A stretch of DNA of 64,000 nt from Mycolicibacterium komossense (GCF_025822605.1 NZ_JACKTY010000037.1:55353-119352); one strand, 5' to 3'. Numbered from the stretch's first letter, positions 34,496-43,139 are shown. The notes: generated by a model not told the origin, from the sequence alone. Program-made: numbers and translations.

Positions 34496-34496
34496 C

Positions 34497-35471
34497 TCAC
34501 TTGTCCTTCCGGCCGAAGAGCTTGCCAATGACTGCTCGGGCACCTGAACCCGCCGGCCGGTCGCGCAGACCGTCACCCAACAGGTTCACCCCGACCACCA
34601 GGACCACGATCATCAAACCGGTGAGGGTGATGATCCACCACGACGTGGTGATGTAGTCCTGGCCGTCGGCGATGATGCGACCCCACGTCGCGAACGGGCG
34701 CTGCGGCCCGGCACCGAGGTAGCTCAGCGCCGATTCCAGCAGCACCGCCTGCGCCAGAAGGAGCAGTACGACGAGCGAGATCTGCTTGATCACGTTCGGG
34801 ACGACGTGTCGGACCAGGATTGCAAGGTTGCGCAGCCCGAGCACGCGCGCTGCGGCGACGTACGGCTTTTCGCGTTCGACGAGCACGAGTGAGCGTGTCA
34901 GGCGGGCGATTTCGGGCCACTGCGCGATGGCGATGACGAAGGTGATGACGGGAATGGACGGGCCGAACAGCGCGACGACGAGCAGCAGCATCATCAACAA
35001 CGGCAATGACAGTTGCGCTTCGAGGAACCGGGAGACGACAACGTCGACCCACTTCCCGTAGTAGCCTGCGGCGCTACCCAGGACGACCCCGATGATGCCG
35101 GAGACGATGACGGCGAGGATGCCGATCATCAGTGACACCTGGCCGCCGTGCAGGATGCGTGACAGCAGGTCGCGGCCCAGCTGGTCGGTGCCGAACAGGT
35201 GTCCCGCCGTCAAGGGTGGGAGCCGTCGGTTGGCCAGGTCTGTCGCATTCGGGTCGTCGAGCGGGAGTACCTGTGCCAGCGCGACCGGGAGCAGGACGAG
35301 CAGCGTGCAGAACGCGCCCACGCCGATCTTGATCTGGCTGTCCCGGGAGCGGCGGCTGGCGCCCGCCCCCGCGAGGATCTTCGCGGTGACGGCGCTCGGC
35401 CGGGGTTGCGCGGGCGGCTCGATGACCGTCGTGCTTCGCGGAGTCCCCGCAAGATCATTGGTGAAGGCCAT
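34497..35471 (-). CDS. Dipeptide-type ABC transporter permease (DppC-like)
   Basis: Inner-membrane permease, 324 aa. An N-terminal ~50-residue Pro/Ala-rich stretch leads into one helix (IGVGAFCTLLVLLPVALAQVL), the periplasmic segment HLFGTDQLGRDLLSRILHGGQVSL (the DppC signature) and five further helices. The EAA-type loop is ARLTRSLVLVEREKPYVAAARVLGLRN. The start codon overlaps the stop of the partner permease (ATGA), so the two should be made in equal amounts. Confidence 0.92.
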   Translation of the reverse strand: MAFTNDLAGTPRSTTVIEPPAQPRPSAVTAKILAGAGASRRSRDSQIKIGVGAFCTLLVLLPVALAQVLPLDDPNATDLANRRLPPLTAGHLFGTDQLGRDLLSRILHGGQVSLMIGILAVIVSGIIGVVLGSAAGYYGKWVDVVVSRFLEAQLSLPLLMMLLLVVALFGPSIPVITFVIAIAQWPEIARLTRSLVLVEREKPYVAAARVLGLRNLAILVRHVVPNVIKQISLVVLLLLAQAVLLESALSYLGAGPQRPFATWGRIIADGQDYITTSWWIITLTGLMIVVLVVGVNLLGDGLRDRPAGSGARAVIGKLFGRKDK

Positions 35472-36478
35472 CAGCTGCTGCCCTTTCCGAGGCGGACGCG
35501 CGGGTCCAGAAGCGGGTAACACAGGTCGACGATCAGCTGTACCAAGATCGTCAGTGCGGCAGTCACCAGAACGGTGGCCTGTATCAGTGGGTAGTCGCGG
35601 GTCTCCAGTGCCCGGACGACCAGCGAACCGACGCCGGGCCAAGCGAAGACCACCTCGACCACGACCACTCCGTTGAGCATGCCGGCGAATCGGGTGCCGA
35701 GCGCGGTCAGCACCGGTACCGACGAGTTGCGCATGGCGTACCGCCACGTCAGCGCGCGTTCCGTGACCCCGCGCGAGCGGGCGACCGTCGCATAGGGAGA
35801 GGCCATGGCCGCCACCATCTCTCGGCGTACCAGGCGAGAGATCAGGGCGATCTGCAGGATCGCGATGGTGACCGTCGGGAGGATCAGTGCCGACCAGGTC
35901 GTGAAGCCGGCAGCCGGGAGGATCGGGAGCAGGACGGCGAAGATCGTGACGAGCATGAGCCCGCTCCAGAACTCTGGCATCGACTGGCCGCCGATGGACA
36001 GCACGTTCGCGGCAAGCTCGCGACGGGTGTCGGCGTGGCGGGCCATCCACACTCCCAACGGGATAGCGAGCAGGATCGTCAGGATGATGGCGGACAGTGC
36101 CAGAGTGATCGTGTAGGGCAGACGTTCGAGGACCACATCTAAAGCGGGTGCCTGGAAGGAGTACGACGTACCGAGGTCAAGGTGCAGCAGATCCCCGAGA
36201 TAGATGAAGTACTGCGCTACCACGGACTTGTCCAGCCCCATACTCACCCGGATCTTGGCGAGGTCCTCGGTACTGGCCAGTGGACCGGCCAGTGCGTAGG
36301 CCGGATCGCCGGGTGCCAGACGGATGAGCACGAAAACCGTGGTGAGCGTCAGGAAGATGGTCAACACGCTTTGCGCAAGTCGCTTCACGACGTAGACGGC
36401 GGTCGGGTTGACCCGCCGCTTGCTTGTGCTCGAGGAGGGGGAGGGCCGGGTGTCGGGGCGGCTGTCGACGAGGGTCAT
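35471..36478 (-). CDS. Dipeptide-type ABC transporter permease (DppB-like)
   Basis: Inner-membrane permease of 335 aa. VVKRLAQSVLTIFLTLTTVFVLIRLAPGDP at the N-terminus is the DppB signature, followed by five more helices and the EAA loop SPYATVARSRGVTERALTWRYAMRNS. The C-terminal LIVDLCYPLLDPRVRL is also typical. It starts 3 nt after the stop of the binding-protein gene and overlaps the DppC-like start. Confidence 0.93.
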   Translation of the reverse strand: MTLVDSRPDTRPSPSSSTSKRRVNPTAVYVVKRLAQSVLTIFLTLTTVFVLIRLAPGDPAYALAGPLASTEDLAKIRVSMGLDKSVVAQYFIYLGDLLHLDLGTSYSFQAPALDVVLERLPYTITLALSAIILTILLAIPLGVWMARHADTRRELAANVLSIGGQSMPEFWSGLMLVTIFAVLLPILPAAGFTTWSALILPTVTIAILQIALISRLVRREMVAAMASPYATVARSRGVTERALTWRYAMRNSSVPVLTALGTRFAGMLNGVVVVEVVFAWPGVGSLVVRALETRDYPLIQATVLVTAALTILVQLIVDLCYPLLDPRVRLGKGSS

Positions 36479-36481
36479 GGC

Positions 36482-38059
36482 TCAGGCCTCCAGTCGGACG
36501 TTGCCGAGGTTGTATGAATTGATGGGCGTCAGTTCGACGTTGAGAACCCGAGTTCGTTTGGCCAGCATCGCATTCGGGACGAAGCTCCACAGGCACGGCC
36601 AGGTGTTCCAGATGTCCACCTGTGCTTCGTCGAGCAGTGCGGTCCGTCGCGCGGGATCGGGCTCGGCCGACGCTGCTTCGATCTTGGCGGTGATGGCGGG
36701 GAAGATGTAGCCGTGGTAGGTGTCGCGGGTCTTCTCTTTCTCGGCGGTGCCCGCGTACATGCCCTGGATGGTGGTCAGCGCGAGTCCGGTCTGGTTGCCG
36801 TAGCCGTTGCCGAGCACATCCCAGTCGCCCGTCTTACCCTGGCGCCATGACGAGATGTCTCCGCCCGGCTCGAACTGCTGGAGCCGGGCGCGGACTCCGA
36901 TGTCCTTCATCATCTGCACCACGGATTCCATGACGGAGACGTCATTGGTGAATTCGCCTGTCTCCCAGATGAAGGTGAGCTCGAGATCCTTGACACCTTC
37001 GGCGTCGAGCATTTGGCGGGCGCGGCGCGGGTCGAACTGATAGTTGCCGGTTTTGGCGAATCCGTCGAGAGTGAACGGCGCAGGTCCGGTAGCCGAGGTC
37101 GCTGAACCGATGAGTACGTCGCGCGCGAGGGCCTCGCCGTCGACCGCGTAGGTAAGTGCCTCGCGGACTCGGGGATTGGCGAGCGGGTGTCCCGGTGGTT
37201 TCCGGAAGTTGAAGAACAGCTGATTGATTCGTGTGCTGGGCACGGTTTCGATCTGTACACCAGGCAAATCTGACAGTTGCTCAGCCGAGTTCGGGCTGAT
37301 CGAGTCGATCACGTCGACCTCGCCGGATCGCAACGCGACGACCCGCGCCGCCTCTTCGGGGATGAACCGGACCTGCACCTGCTGCACACCTGGTGGATTT
37401 CCCCAGTACTTGCTGTTCGCGGTGAGTCGGTAATCGCCTGTGCCACGTGATGATTCGGTGACGACGAACGGGCCCGATCCGATACCCGAGTACAGCTCGC
37501 TTGGTTGGTTCGCCGCGGCCGGGGTGATCAGGATGTTCGACATCAGCGAAGGTAGCACCGGCAGCGGCGCACTGGTGCGCAGTACGAATGTGCGGTCATC
37601 AAGCGGAATGACCTGGGGCCATTCCGGGAACTGCGGGGCCACAAAGGATCCGCTGACTTGCTGATACATCTCCATCGCCACCCGCAGGTCGTCGATCCTG
37701 ACCGGGCTGCCGTCGGAGTAGCGGACCCCGTCCCGCAGCCGGACGGTCCATTCGGTGTCCGAGGTGGGTTCGAAGCGGTCGGCCAGGACCAGTTGCGGCT
37801 TGAGGTCGTCGCCGATGCGGGTGAGGCCCTGACGGACCCCGCGCTGGGGTGTGACGGCGGCGTCGAACTGGTTGAGCTTGTTGTCGAGACTCACCAGCGA
37901 CCGGTTCAGTGCGAGAACCAGCGTGTCCGCCGACGGCTTACCGGTTGGGCCGGCACACGCTGCGGTGGAACCGAGCAGAACTGCGCCCCCGGCCAGGGCG
38001 CTGAACTGGATGAACGAGCGTCGCGACAATGCGGGCGCCCGCAGACGAGGTGTGCTCAT
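36482..38059 (-). CDS. Family 5 ABC solute-binding lipoprotein
   Basis: Extracytoplasmic binding protein of the oligopeptide/dipeptide class (SBP_bac_5), 525 aa. The signal carries a twin-arginine motif (LSRRSFIQ, residues 11-18) and a lipobox STAAC with C35, so it is exported folded and lipid-anchored. The binding domain includes WTVRLRDGVRYSDGSPV, TYAVDGEALARDVL and FDPRRARQMLDAEG. ATG 38059 has GAAGGA upstream; a GTG at 38074 is less likely. It is the first gene of the seven-gene operon. Family 5 proteins bind peptides, but also sugars, opines and nickel chelates. Confidence 0.92.
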   Translation of the reverse strand: MSTPRLRAPALSRRSFIQFSALAGGAVLLGSTAACAGPTGKPSADTLVLALNRSLVSLDNKLNQFDAAVTPQRGVRQGLTRIGDDLKPQLVLADRFEPTSDTEWTVRLRDGVRYSDGSPVRIDDLRVAMEMYQQVSGSFVAPQFPEWPQVIPLDDRTFVLRTSAPLPVLPSLMSNILITPAAANQPSELYSGIGSGPFVVTESSRGTGDYRLTANSKYWGNPPGVQQVQVRFIPEEAARVVALRSGEVDVIDSISPNSAEQLSDLPGVQIETVPSTRINQLFFNFRKPPGHPLANPRVREALTYAVDGEALARDVLIGSATSATGPAPFTLDGFAKTGNYQFDPRRARQMLDAEGVKDLELTFIWETGEFTNDVSVMESVVQMMKDIGVRARLQQFEPGGDISSWRQGKTGDWDVLGNGYGNQTGLALTTIQGMYAGTAEKEKTRDTYHGYIFPAITAKIEAASAEPDPARRTALLDEAQVDIWNTWPCLWSFVPNAMLAKRTRVLNVELTPINSYNLGNVRLEA

Positions 38060-38192
38060 GTCAGTGTCCTTCACGCGTCGTCCCTCAAGCTGCGTCCTTC
38101 ATCGGTCGTTCTTCGAGCGTTGTTCTTCCAGCGCGGTCGTGTGTATCCGTAAGGCGCAGTGCGGTGAGGCCACCCCCTATCGCGCCTAGGCT

Positions 38193-38208
38193 TGTAACTC
38201 AGCTCACA
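38193..38208. promoter_or_regulatory. Weak CRP-like site in the catabolic island promoter
   Basis: TGTAACTCAGCTCACA keeps TGTNA-N6-TCACA, with two mismatches to TGTGA-NNTNNN-TCACA and outer symmetry TTGTAA...TCACAA. It lies in the divergent promoter between the ABC operon and the kinase-dehydrogenase fusion. Confidence 0.35.
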
Positions 38209-38217
38209 ATGACACTA

Positions 38218-38234
38218 TTGCGCGATTCGCGCAA
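38218..38234. promoter_or_regulatory. Palindromic operator 1 of the catabolic island
   Basis: TTGCGCGATTCGCGCAA is a perfect palindrome with 8-bp arms around a central T. It is a likely site for the DeoR protein encoded downstream, since its first half recurs 32 bp away. Confidence 0.6.
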
Positions 38235-38249
38235 GTACCGTAACTTCGA

Positions 38250-38268
38250 TTGCGCGGAACACGCACAA
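38250..38268. promoter_or_regulatory. Palindromic operator 2 of the catabolic island
   Basis: TTGCGCG-GAACA-CGCACAA repeats the TTGCGCG half-site of operator 1 and has a near-matching opposite arm (one mismatch). The distance of 32 bp between the two sites (three helical turns) puts them on the same DNA face. It lies 34 nt before the fusion gene start. Confidence 0.5.
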
Positions 38269-38301
38269 ATCCTGCACCGGTTCGAGGGAGAGGAGGTCCC
38301 C

Positions 38302-40395
38302 GTGGAACCCATTCTGATCTTCGCGGACGACCTCTCCGGGGCAGCCGAGGCCGCTGCGGGCTTCCTCGGCAGGGGGGTGTCACTGCAGGTCCAGCTCACT
38401 CCAGTGCCCACATCGGCCGACGTGACGGTGATCGACCTGCACAACCGCCGGGATTCGGTCGGCACCCGGGCGCGAACTCGAGCCGTGCTCGGCGCGTTTC
38501 ACATCGCTGGATCTCAGCGCGTCCTTGTCAAGATCGACTCCCTGCTCCGGGGGAACATCGCGACCACACTGGAGTCGTTGACGCACACCGGACGCCCGAT
38601 CGTGCTGGCGGCCGGCAATCCGGTGCTGAATCGCACGATCGTGGGTGGTGCTCCATTCGTCGGGGGTGTTCCGTTGCACGAGACGAACCTGTGGCACGCG
38701 GAGACACTGTCTGCACCCCGACATCTTGCCGAGGTGATCGGCGACGTGCGCGATATCCGCATCTGTGATGTGACGTCCGACGCCGACCTCGATGCCGTTG
38801 TGGCAGAAGCGGAGCCGGACGCCATCCTGGTGGGGACCGGGGCATTGACCGCCGCGGTCGCCCGATCGTTGCCAGTGGGCTCCCGGCAGAGCGGAGTGCC
38901 GACCGGAAGCCGGGCGGTATTCGTAGTCGGCACAGCCGATTCCGCTGCACATCACCAGTTGGCGGCACTCGCCGCGGCGGGCATCCCGATTCACTCCTTG
39001 GATAGCGACGACCTTCTCGACGGGACAGCGGCCGTGGAGGTTCCAACGGAATCCATCGCGCTCGCGATCACCGGGCCGGTTCGCCCCGCCGACGCGCATC
39101 GTCTGGTCGCCGCGCTCGCCGACACCGCTGTCGGCCTGGTCGACGACGCGACCGATCTGGTCCTCACCGGCGGCGAGACCGCCCGTGCCGTTCTAGACCG
39201 TCTCGGCGTCCACGCACTCGAGCCCATCCACGAAATCCACACGGGCGCAATCATGTCCGTTACTCCCGCCGGTAGTCGCGTCGTGACCCGACCGGGCAGC
39301 TTCGGCGGTCGCGAATCGCTTACGACAATCCTGCGCCACCTTCAACCGAGCCAACTCCGATCCCGCCACAGTGAGGCACAACCCATGTCAGAGAACCTTC
39401 CGTACGTCGCTCTCACGATGGGAGACGGTGCCGGAATCGGACCCGAGGTGATCGTTCCCGCGCTGCTCGACCCTCAGGTCGCCTCGTGGTGTCGTCCCGT
39501 GGTCATCGGTGATGCGGCCCGGCTGCGCCGCGCGGCCGGGGTCCTGGGGTTGGCACCGGAAATCGGATCGGTCGAGCATATTTCGGATGCGGTGTTCGTT
39601 CCCGGGCGCATCAACGTGATCGACCTCAACCTGCTGCCCGAAGATCTGGCCTGGGGCGAGCTGTCCGCCGTTGCCGGTCACGCAGCCTACGAATACATCA
39701 GGGTGGCAAGCGAACTCGCTGTCAACGGTCAGGTTCAGGCGATCTGCACCGCGCCACTGAACAAAGAAGCACTACATGCCGCCGGCCATATCTTCCCGGG
39801 ACACACCGAACTGCTCGCGCACCTGACCGGAATCGAGGAGGTGTCGATGATGCTGTCGACGCCCAAACTCAAGGTCATCCACGTCACGACGCACATCGGA
39901 TTGCTCGACGCGGTCGCCAAGATCGAGCCAGGACTCGTCGAGCGCACCATCCGGCGTGGCAACGATGCGCTGGTCCGCTCGGGCAACGCGCACCCGAAGA
40001 TCGGTGTGTGCGGAATCAACCCGCACGCCGGTGAGAACGGTCTGTTCGGCTACGGCGAGGAGGATCAGAAGATCGTGCCCGCGCTTGAGGTGCTGCGCGC
40101 CGACGGTATCGACGTCCACGGACCGTTGCCCGCCGACACCGCGTTCTTCCTCGCCGGCCGCGGTGACTACGACCTCATCGTGGCGATGTACCACGACCAG
40201 GGGCATGGTCCGGTGAAAGTGCTGGGCATCGAGGCCGGGGTCAACATCACCGTCGGCCTGCCGGTCATCCGCACGTCGGTCGACCACGGAACGGCATTCG
40301 ACATTGCGGGCAAGGGAATTGCCGAGCCCGGTAGCATGGTCGAGGCTCTGAGACAGGCGGCGGAACTGGCGACGAGCACTGCTGTCGTGAACTAG
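38302..40395 (+). CDS. Fusion: four-carbon acid sugar kinase + PdxA2-type dehydrogenase
   Basis: Single 697-aa frame with two enzymes. Residues 1-~355 are a four-carbon acid sugar kinase (DtnK/OtnK-like): ILIFADDLSGAAEAAAGF, VKIDSLLRGN, and the nucleotide-binding end LVLTGGETARAVLDRLGV. Residues 362-697 are a PdxA-family dehydrogenase: VALTMGDGAGIGPEV and metal-binding histidines in FPGHTELL, GINPHAGENG and YHDQGHGPVK; the last motif is of the PdxA2 type. In free-standing form DtnK phosphorylates threonate or erythronate at O4, and PdxA2 oxidises and decarboxylates the product to dihydroxyacetone phosphate. GTG 38302 has AGGAGG six nt upstream. M362 could be an internal start, but no stop separates the parts. 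Confidence 0.88.
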   Translation: MEPILIFADDLSGAAEAAAGFLGRGVSLQVQLTPVPTSADVTVIDLHNRRDSVGTRARTRAVLGAFHIAGSQRVLVKIDSLLRGNIATTLESLTHTGRPIVLAAGNPVLNRTIVGGAPFVGGVPLHETNLWHAETLSAPRHLAEVIGDVRDIRICDVTSDADLDAVVAEAEPDAILVGTGALTAAVARSLPVGSRQSGVPTGSRAVFVVGTADSAAHHQLAALAAAGIPIHSLDSDDLLDGTAAVEVPTESIALAITGPVRPADAHRLVAALADTAVGLVDDATDLVLTGGETARAVLDRLGVHALEPIHEIHTGAIMSVTPAGSRVVTRPGSFGGRESLTTILRHLQPSQLRSRHSEAQPMSENLPYVALTMGDGAGIGPEVIVPALLDPQVASWCRPVVIGDAARLRRAAGVLGLAPEIGSVEHISDAVFVPGRINVIDLNLLPEDLAWGELSAVAGHAAYEYIRVASELAVNGQVQAICTAPLNKEALHAAGHIFPGHTELLAHLTGIEEVSMMLSTPKLKVIHVTTHIGLLDAVAKIEPGLVERTIRRGNDALVRSGNAHPKIGVCGINPHAGENGLFGYGEEDQKIVPALEVLRADGIDVHGPLPADTAFFLAGRGDYDLIVAMYHDQGHGPVKVLGIEAGVNITVGLPVIRTSVDHGTAFDIAGKGIAEPGSMVEALRQAAELATSTAVVN

Positions 40396-40416
40396 CCGGC
40401 TGAACTAGGGAGGGGC

Positions 40417-41184
40417 ATGGCGGTCCGGGAATCGCAGGTCAGGCGAGCGGAAATCGTCCGCCTCGCAAAGACCACTGGGCTGGCAGGGGTTGACGACCTT
40501 TCCGACCAGTTCGGTGTGACCGCATCGACCATCCGCCGAGATCTCGCGCAACTCACTGCCGAAGGCTTACTCGCCCGGACCTACGGCGGTGCGATCGCCG
40601 TGCAACCGCATCCCGAATCCTCACTGCGGCAGCGGGCCGTCGAGGACTACGAAGTCAAACGTCTGATCGCGAAATGGGCTGCTAGCCAAGTGAAGTCGGG
40701 TGAGACTATTTTGCTCGACGCCGGCACCACGGTCGGGGCGATGGCGGAGTTCCTCCGCGAGCTCGAGTCGCTGACCGTCGTGACCGCCGGGCTGACGGCA
40801 CTGGCTGCGCTCGCCGACGCCGACCAGGTGCGTGTCGAATGTCTCGGTGGCACACTGCGACACCTCAGCCAGGGGTTCGTCGGACCTCTCGCGGAGGCGA
40901 ATCTGGCTCGGCTCTCCTTCGATCGGGCATTCCTGGGTGCGGACTCGGTCACCGCCGACCGTGGAATCTGCGAAGCCGAGCTCGGGCAGACCCGGCTCAA
41001 GGAATTGATGATGGAGCGGGCCGGCGACGTCTATGTCCTGGCCCACGCCGCGAAGCTGGGTGAGCGTCTTTTCCATGCCTGGGCGCCGCTGCCGTCCGGG
41101 GTCACCCTGGTGACTGACTCCTCGGTTTCCGCCGAGCAGCTGGCTCCCTTCGCGCAGGCCGGTATCCACGTTGTGACGGTGTGA
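40417..41184 (+). CDS. DeoR/GlpR family transcriptional regulator
   Basis: Sugar-responsive repressor, 255 aa. Winged helix at 8-60 with VDDLSDQFGVTASTIRRDLAQLTAEGLLARTYGGA, the DeoR signature, then a phosphosugar-isomerase-like sensor domain (LLDAGTTVGAMAEFL, LGADSVTADRGICEAELGQTRLKELMM). DeoR proteins sense a phosphorylated sugar intermediate. It starts 21 nt after the fusion gene with GGGAGG upstream, so it is in the same operon. Likely target: the two TTGCGCG palindromes before the fusion gene. Confidence 0.93.
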   Translation: MAVRESQVRRAEIVRLAKTTGLAGVDDLSDQFGVTASTIRRDLAQLTAEGLLARTYGGAIAVQPHPESSLRQRAVEDYEVKRLIAKWAASQVKSGETILLDAGTTVGAMAEFLRELESLTVVTAGLTALAALADADQVRVECLGGTLRHLSQGFVGPLAEANLARLSFDRAFLGADSVTADRGICEAELGQTRLKELMMERAGDVYVLAHAAKLGERLFHAWAPLPSGVTLVTDSSVSAEQLAPFAQAGIHVVTV

Positions 41185-41209
41185 GCCCGGCCTGCACGTC
41201 GCGCCCGCA

Positions 41210-42478
41210 TTAGGGCTCGGTCGGCTCCTCGGCCAGCGCCTTGGCCAGCACTGGCACGGTGAGGTCGCGCTGCCACTGCCGGGCCCCGGCGTCGCTCAGG
41301 AACGCCGCTATCGCTGCGGCCGGGTTCTCGGTGGGCGTCCAGTCCCAGCACAGGCGTCGCACGAGTTCGGGGGAGAGCAGGTTCTCTGTCGGCACCGTGA
41401 CCGACGCGGACAACGCAGACAGCGCGGTACGCGCAGCCTCCAGGCGCGCCGCGGCCTCGGGTTTGCGCTTACTCCAGCGCACCGCCGGCGGCGGACCTGT
41501 TTGCGGTTCGGAGACCTCTGGCGGATCCGGGGTGATCCTGGCTGCGGCGAGGGCATCCAGCCACACCTGCGCACTGCGGCGTTGTTTACTGCCTCCGAAG
41601 ATCGGCAGTTTGGTCAGGGCCTCGACGGTGGTGGGATCGGCCTGCGCGGCGTCGATGATCGCTGAGTCGGGCAGGATGCGGCCCGGGGCGATATCGCGAC
41701 GGCGGGCGATGAGGTCACGCACCGTCCACAGTTCGCGAACCGCGGCCAGCGTCTTACGGTTGCGCACCTTGTGGATGCCTGAGGTGCGTCGCCACCGGTC
41801 GCGACGGGTCGGCTGGGCTTCGTAGGTTCGCAGGTGCTCGAATTCCTGGGCCGCCCACTCGGTTTTGCCCTGCCGCTCCAGCTCCGCCGCGACCGCATCG
41901 CGTAGTTCGACCAGCACTTCGACGTCCAGCGCCGCGTAGTTCAGCCATGCGTCGGGCAGCGGACGCTTAGACCAGTCGGCCGCGCCGTGGCCCTTGGCCA
42001 GACCGAGGCCGAGTAGGCGTTGCACCATCGCGGCCAGGTTCACCCGGTCGAACCCGGCCAGGCGCCCGGCCAACTCGGTGTCATAAAGCGCGGGCGGCCG
42101 CATGCCGACCTCGGCGAGGCAGGGAAGATCCTGGTCGGCGGCATGCAGAATCCACTCGTCCTGGTCCAGTACGTCGGCGATCGGCCGTAGCACCGTCACC
42201 GGGTCACCGCCGTCGCCCACGGGATCGATCAGGACCGTGCCCGCGCCGGCCCGGCGGATCTGGATCAGATAGGCGCGGTTGGAGTACCGGAAACCCGACG
42301 CGCGTTCGGCGTCCACCGCGAAGGCGCCGCTACCGCCACCCAGAAACTCCGCGGCCTGGGCAATCTCGTATGCGGTGACCGACACCTCGGGCACCCCGTC
42401 GGCGGGCGCCGTCAGGGGGATGGGCTCAGGCTCGGCTGGCTCGAGCTCTGGTTCGGATTCAGGGCCGACTTCCGACAT
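41210..42478 (-). CDS. RNase D-like 3'-5' exonuclease (Rv2681)
   Basis: DEDD-type exoribonuclease with HRDC domain, 422 aa. An acidic Pro/Glu-rich N-terminus (1-~30) precedes the nuclease: Exo I D56-E58 in FAVDAERASGF, Exo II LHAADQDLPCL and Exo III LNYAALDVEVLVEL (Y...D). The HRDC domain follows around 215-290 (LAAVRELWTVRDLIARRRDIAPGRILPDSAI). Substrates are probably tRNA or other stable RNA 3' ends. ATG 42478 lies 1 nt after the stop of the DUF3000 gene, so the two are co-transcribed. Confidence 0.92.
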   Translation of the reverse strand: MSEVGPESEPELEPAEPEPIPLTAPADGVPEVSVTAYEIAQAAEFLGGGSGAFAVDAERASGFRYSNRAYLIQIRRAGAGTVLIDPVGDGGDPVTVLRPIADVLDQDEWILHAADQDLPCLAEVGMRPPALYDTELAGRLAGFDRVNLAAMVQRLLGLGLAKGHGAADWSKRPLPDAWLNYAALDVEVLVELRDAVAAELERQGKTEWAAQEFEHLRTYEAQPTRRDRWRRTSGIHKVRNRKTLAAVRELWTVRDLIARRRDIAPGRILPDSAIIDAAQADPTTVEALTKLPIFGGSKQRRSAQVWLDALAAARITPDPPEVSEPQTGPPPAVRWSKRKPEAAARLEAARTALSALSASVTVPTENLLSPELVRRLCWDWTPTENPAAAIAAFLSDAGARQWQRDLTVPVLAKALAEEPTEP

Positions 42479-42479
42479 C

Positions 42480-43061
42480 TCAGGCGCGCGACCGCGTACC
42501 GAGGTTGGTGACCCCGACCGGCGGTAGACCAGCGGCGTGTTCGAGTACTTCACAAAAGGCCTGCACGTGGGTCCCCAGATCCGGTGTCGTCGCAGTCCAG
42601 GACGCGCGCAGTTCGAGCTGATGCGCCCGCGGCGGCCCGGAAATATCGCCGTAGCGAACCGATGTCGTTGCCGTGACGGTGCCGCCGAGCGCGGTGACAT
42701 GCTCCGAGCGTGATTCCAGTGCCTCGATGAGCCAGCTCCAGGCCACCTCGGGGAGCAACGGATCGATGGCCTCGGTGGAATCCAGATCAGCCTGGATGTA
42801 GGCCACCAATCGCATGGTGCCGTCCCACGCGTCGGAACCGTCGGGATCGTGTAGCAGGATCAACCGGCCGAAGGCGTCCCCGTCGGATTGTTCGGGCACG
42901 ACGGTGGGGTCGGCGTGCTTGACCTCGGCGCCGACGGCGTAGCTGAAGGGCGCGAGCCGCTGTGGCGGGCGGATCGGGCCGACCTCGATCTCCGCGCGTA
43001 CGGTGGCAGCATTCATCGCAGCTACCGCGGCGCGGAATTCAGCCGGTTCGGCAGACGTCAC
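42480..43061 (-). CDS. DUF3000 family protein (Rv2680-like)
   Basis: Actinobacterial protein of 193 aa, unknown function. Conserved blocks: EIEVGPIRPPQRLAPFSYAVGAEV, DAFGRLILLHDPDGSDAWDGTMRLVAYIQADLD and PLLPEVAWSWLIEAL. Soluble, no signal. The GTG at 43061 (MTSAEPAEFRAAVAAM) fits Rv2680 and follows a TACCGT -10 element by 8 nt, so the mRNA is probably leaderless. A 17-bp palindrome covers this start codon. Divergent from hemE. Confidence 0.88.
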   Translation of the reverse strand: MTSAEPAEFRAAVAAMNAATVRAEIEVGPIRPPQRLAPFSYAVGAEVKHADPTVVPEQSDGDAFGRLILLHDPDGSDAWDGTMRLVAYIQADLDSTEAIDPLLPEVAWSWLIEALESRSEHVTALGGTVTATTSVRYGDISGPPRAHQLELRASWTATTPDLGTHVQAFCEVLEHAAGLPPVGVTNLGTRSRA

Positions 43062-43072
43062 AATTTGTGACG
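43056..43072. promoter_or_regulatory. Perfect 17-bp palindrome at the DUF3000 start / hemE promoter
   Basis: CGTCACAA-T-TTGTGACG has perfect 8-bp arms. It covers the GTG start and the edge of the -10 of the DUF3000 gene and lies ~68 bp upstream of hemE. The half-site order is reversed relative to CRP. The binding protein is unknown. Confidence 0.55.
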
Positions 43073-43139
43073 GTAGCCCTAACGGTGCAGCTACTAGTGC
43101 AGGCGCGCCGCTTGTGTCGGCATGGCAGCATTGGATGCG

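Noticed and set aside
38059..38160. Degenerate TTCTTC-type repeats upstream of the binding-protein gene
   Set aside because: Units differ in spacing and sequence; no consistent period.
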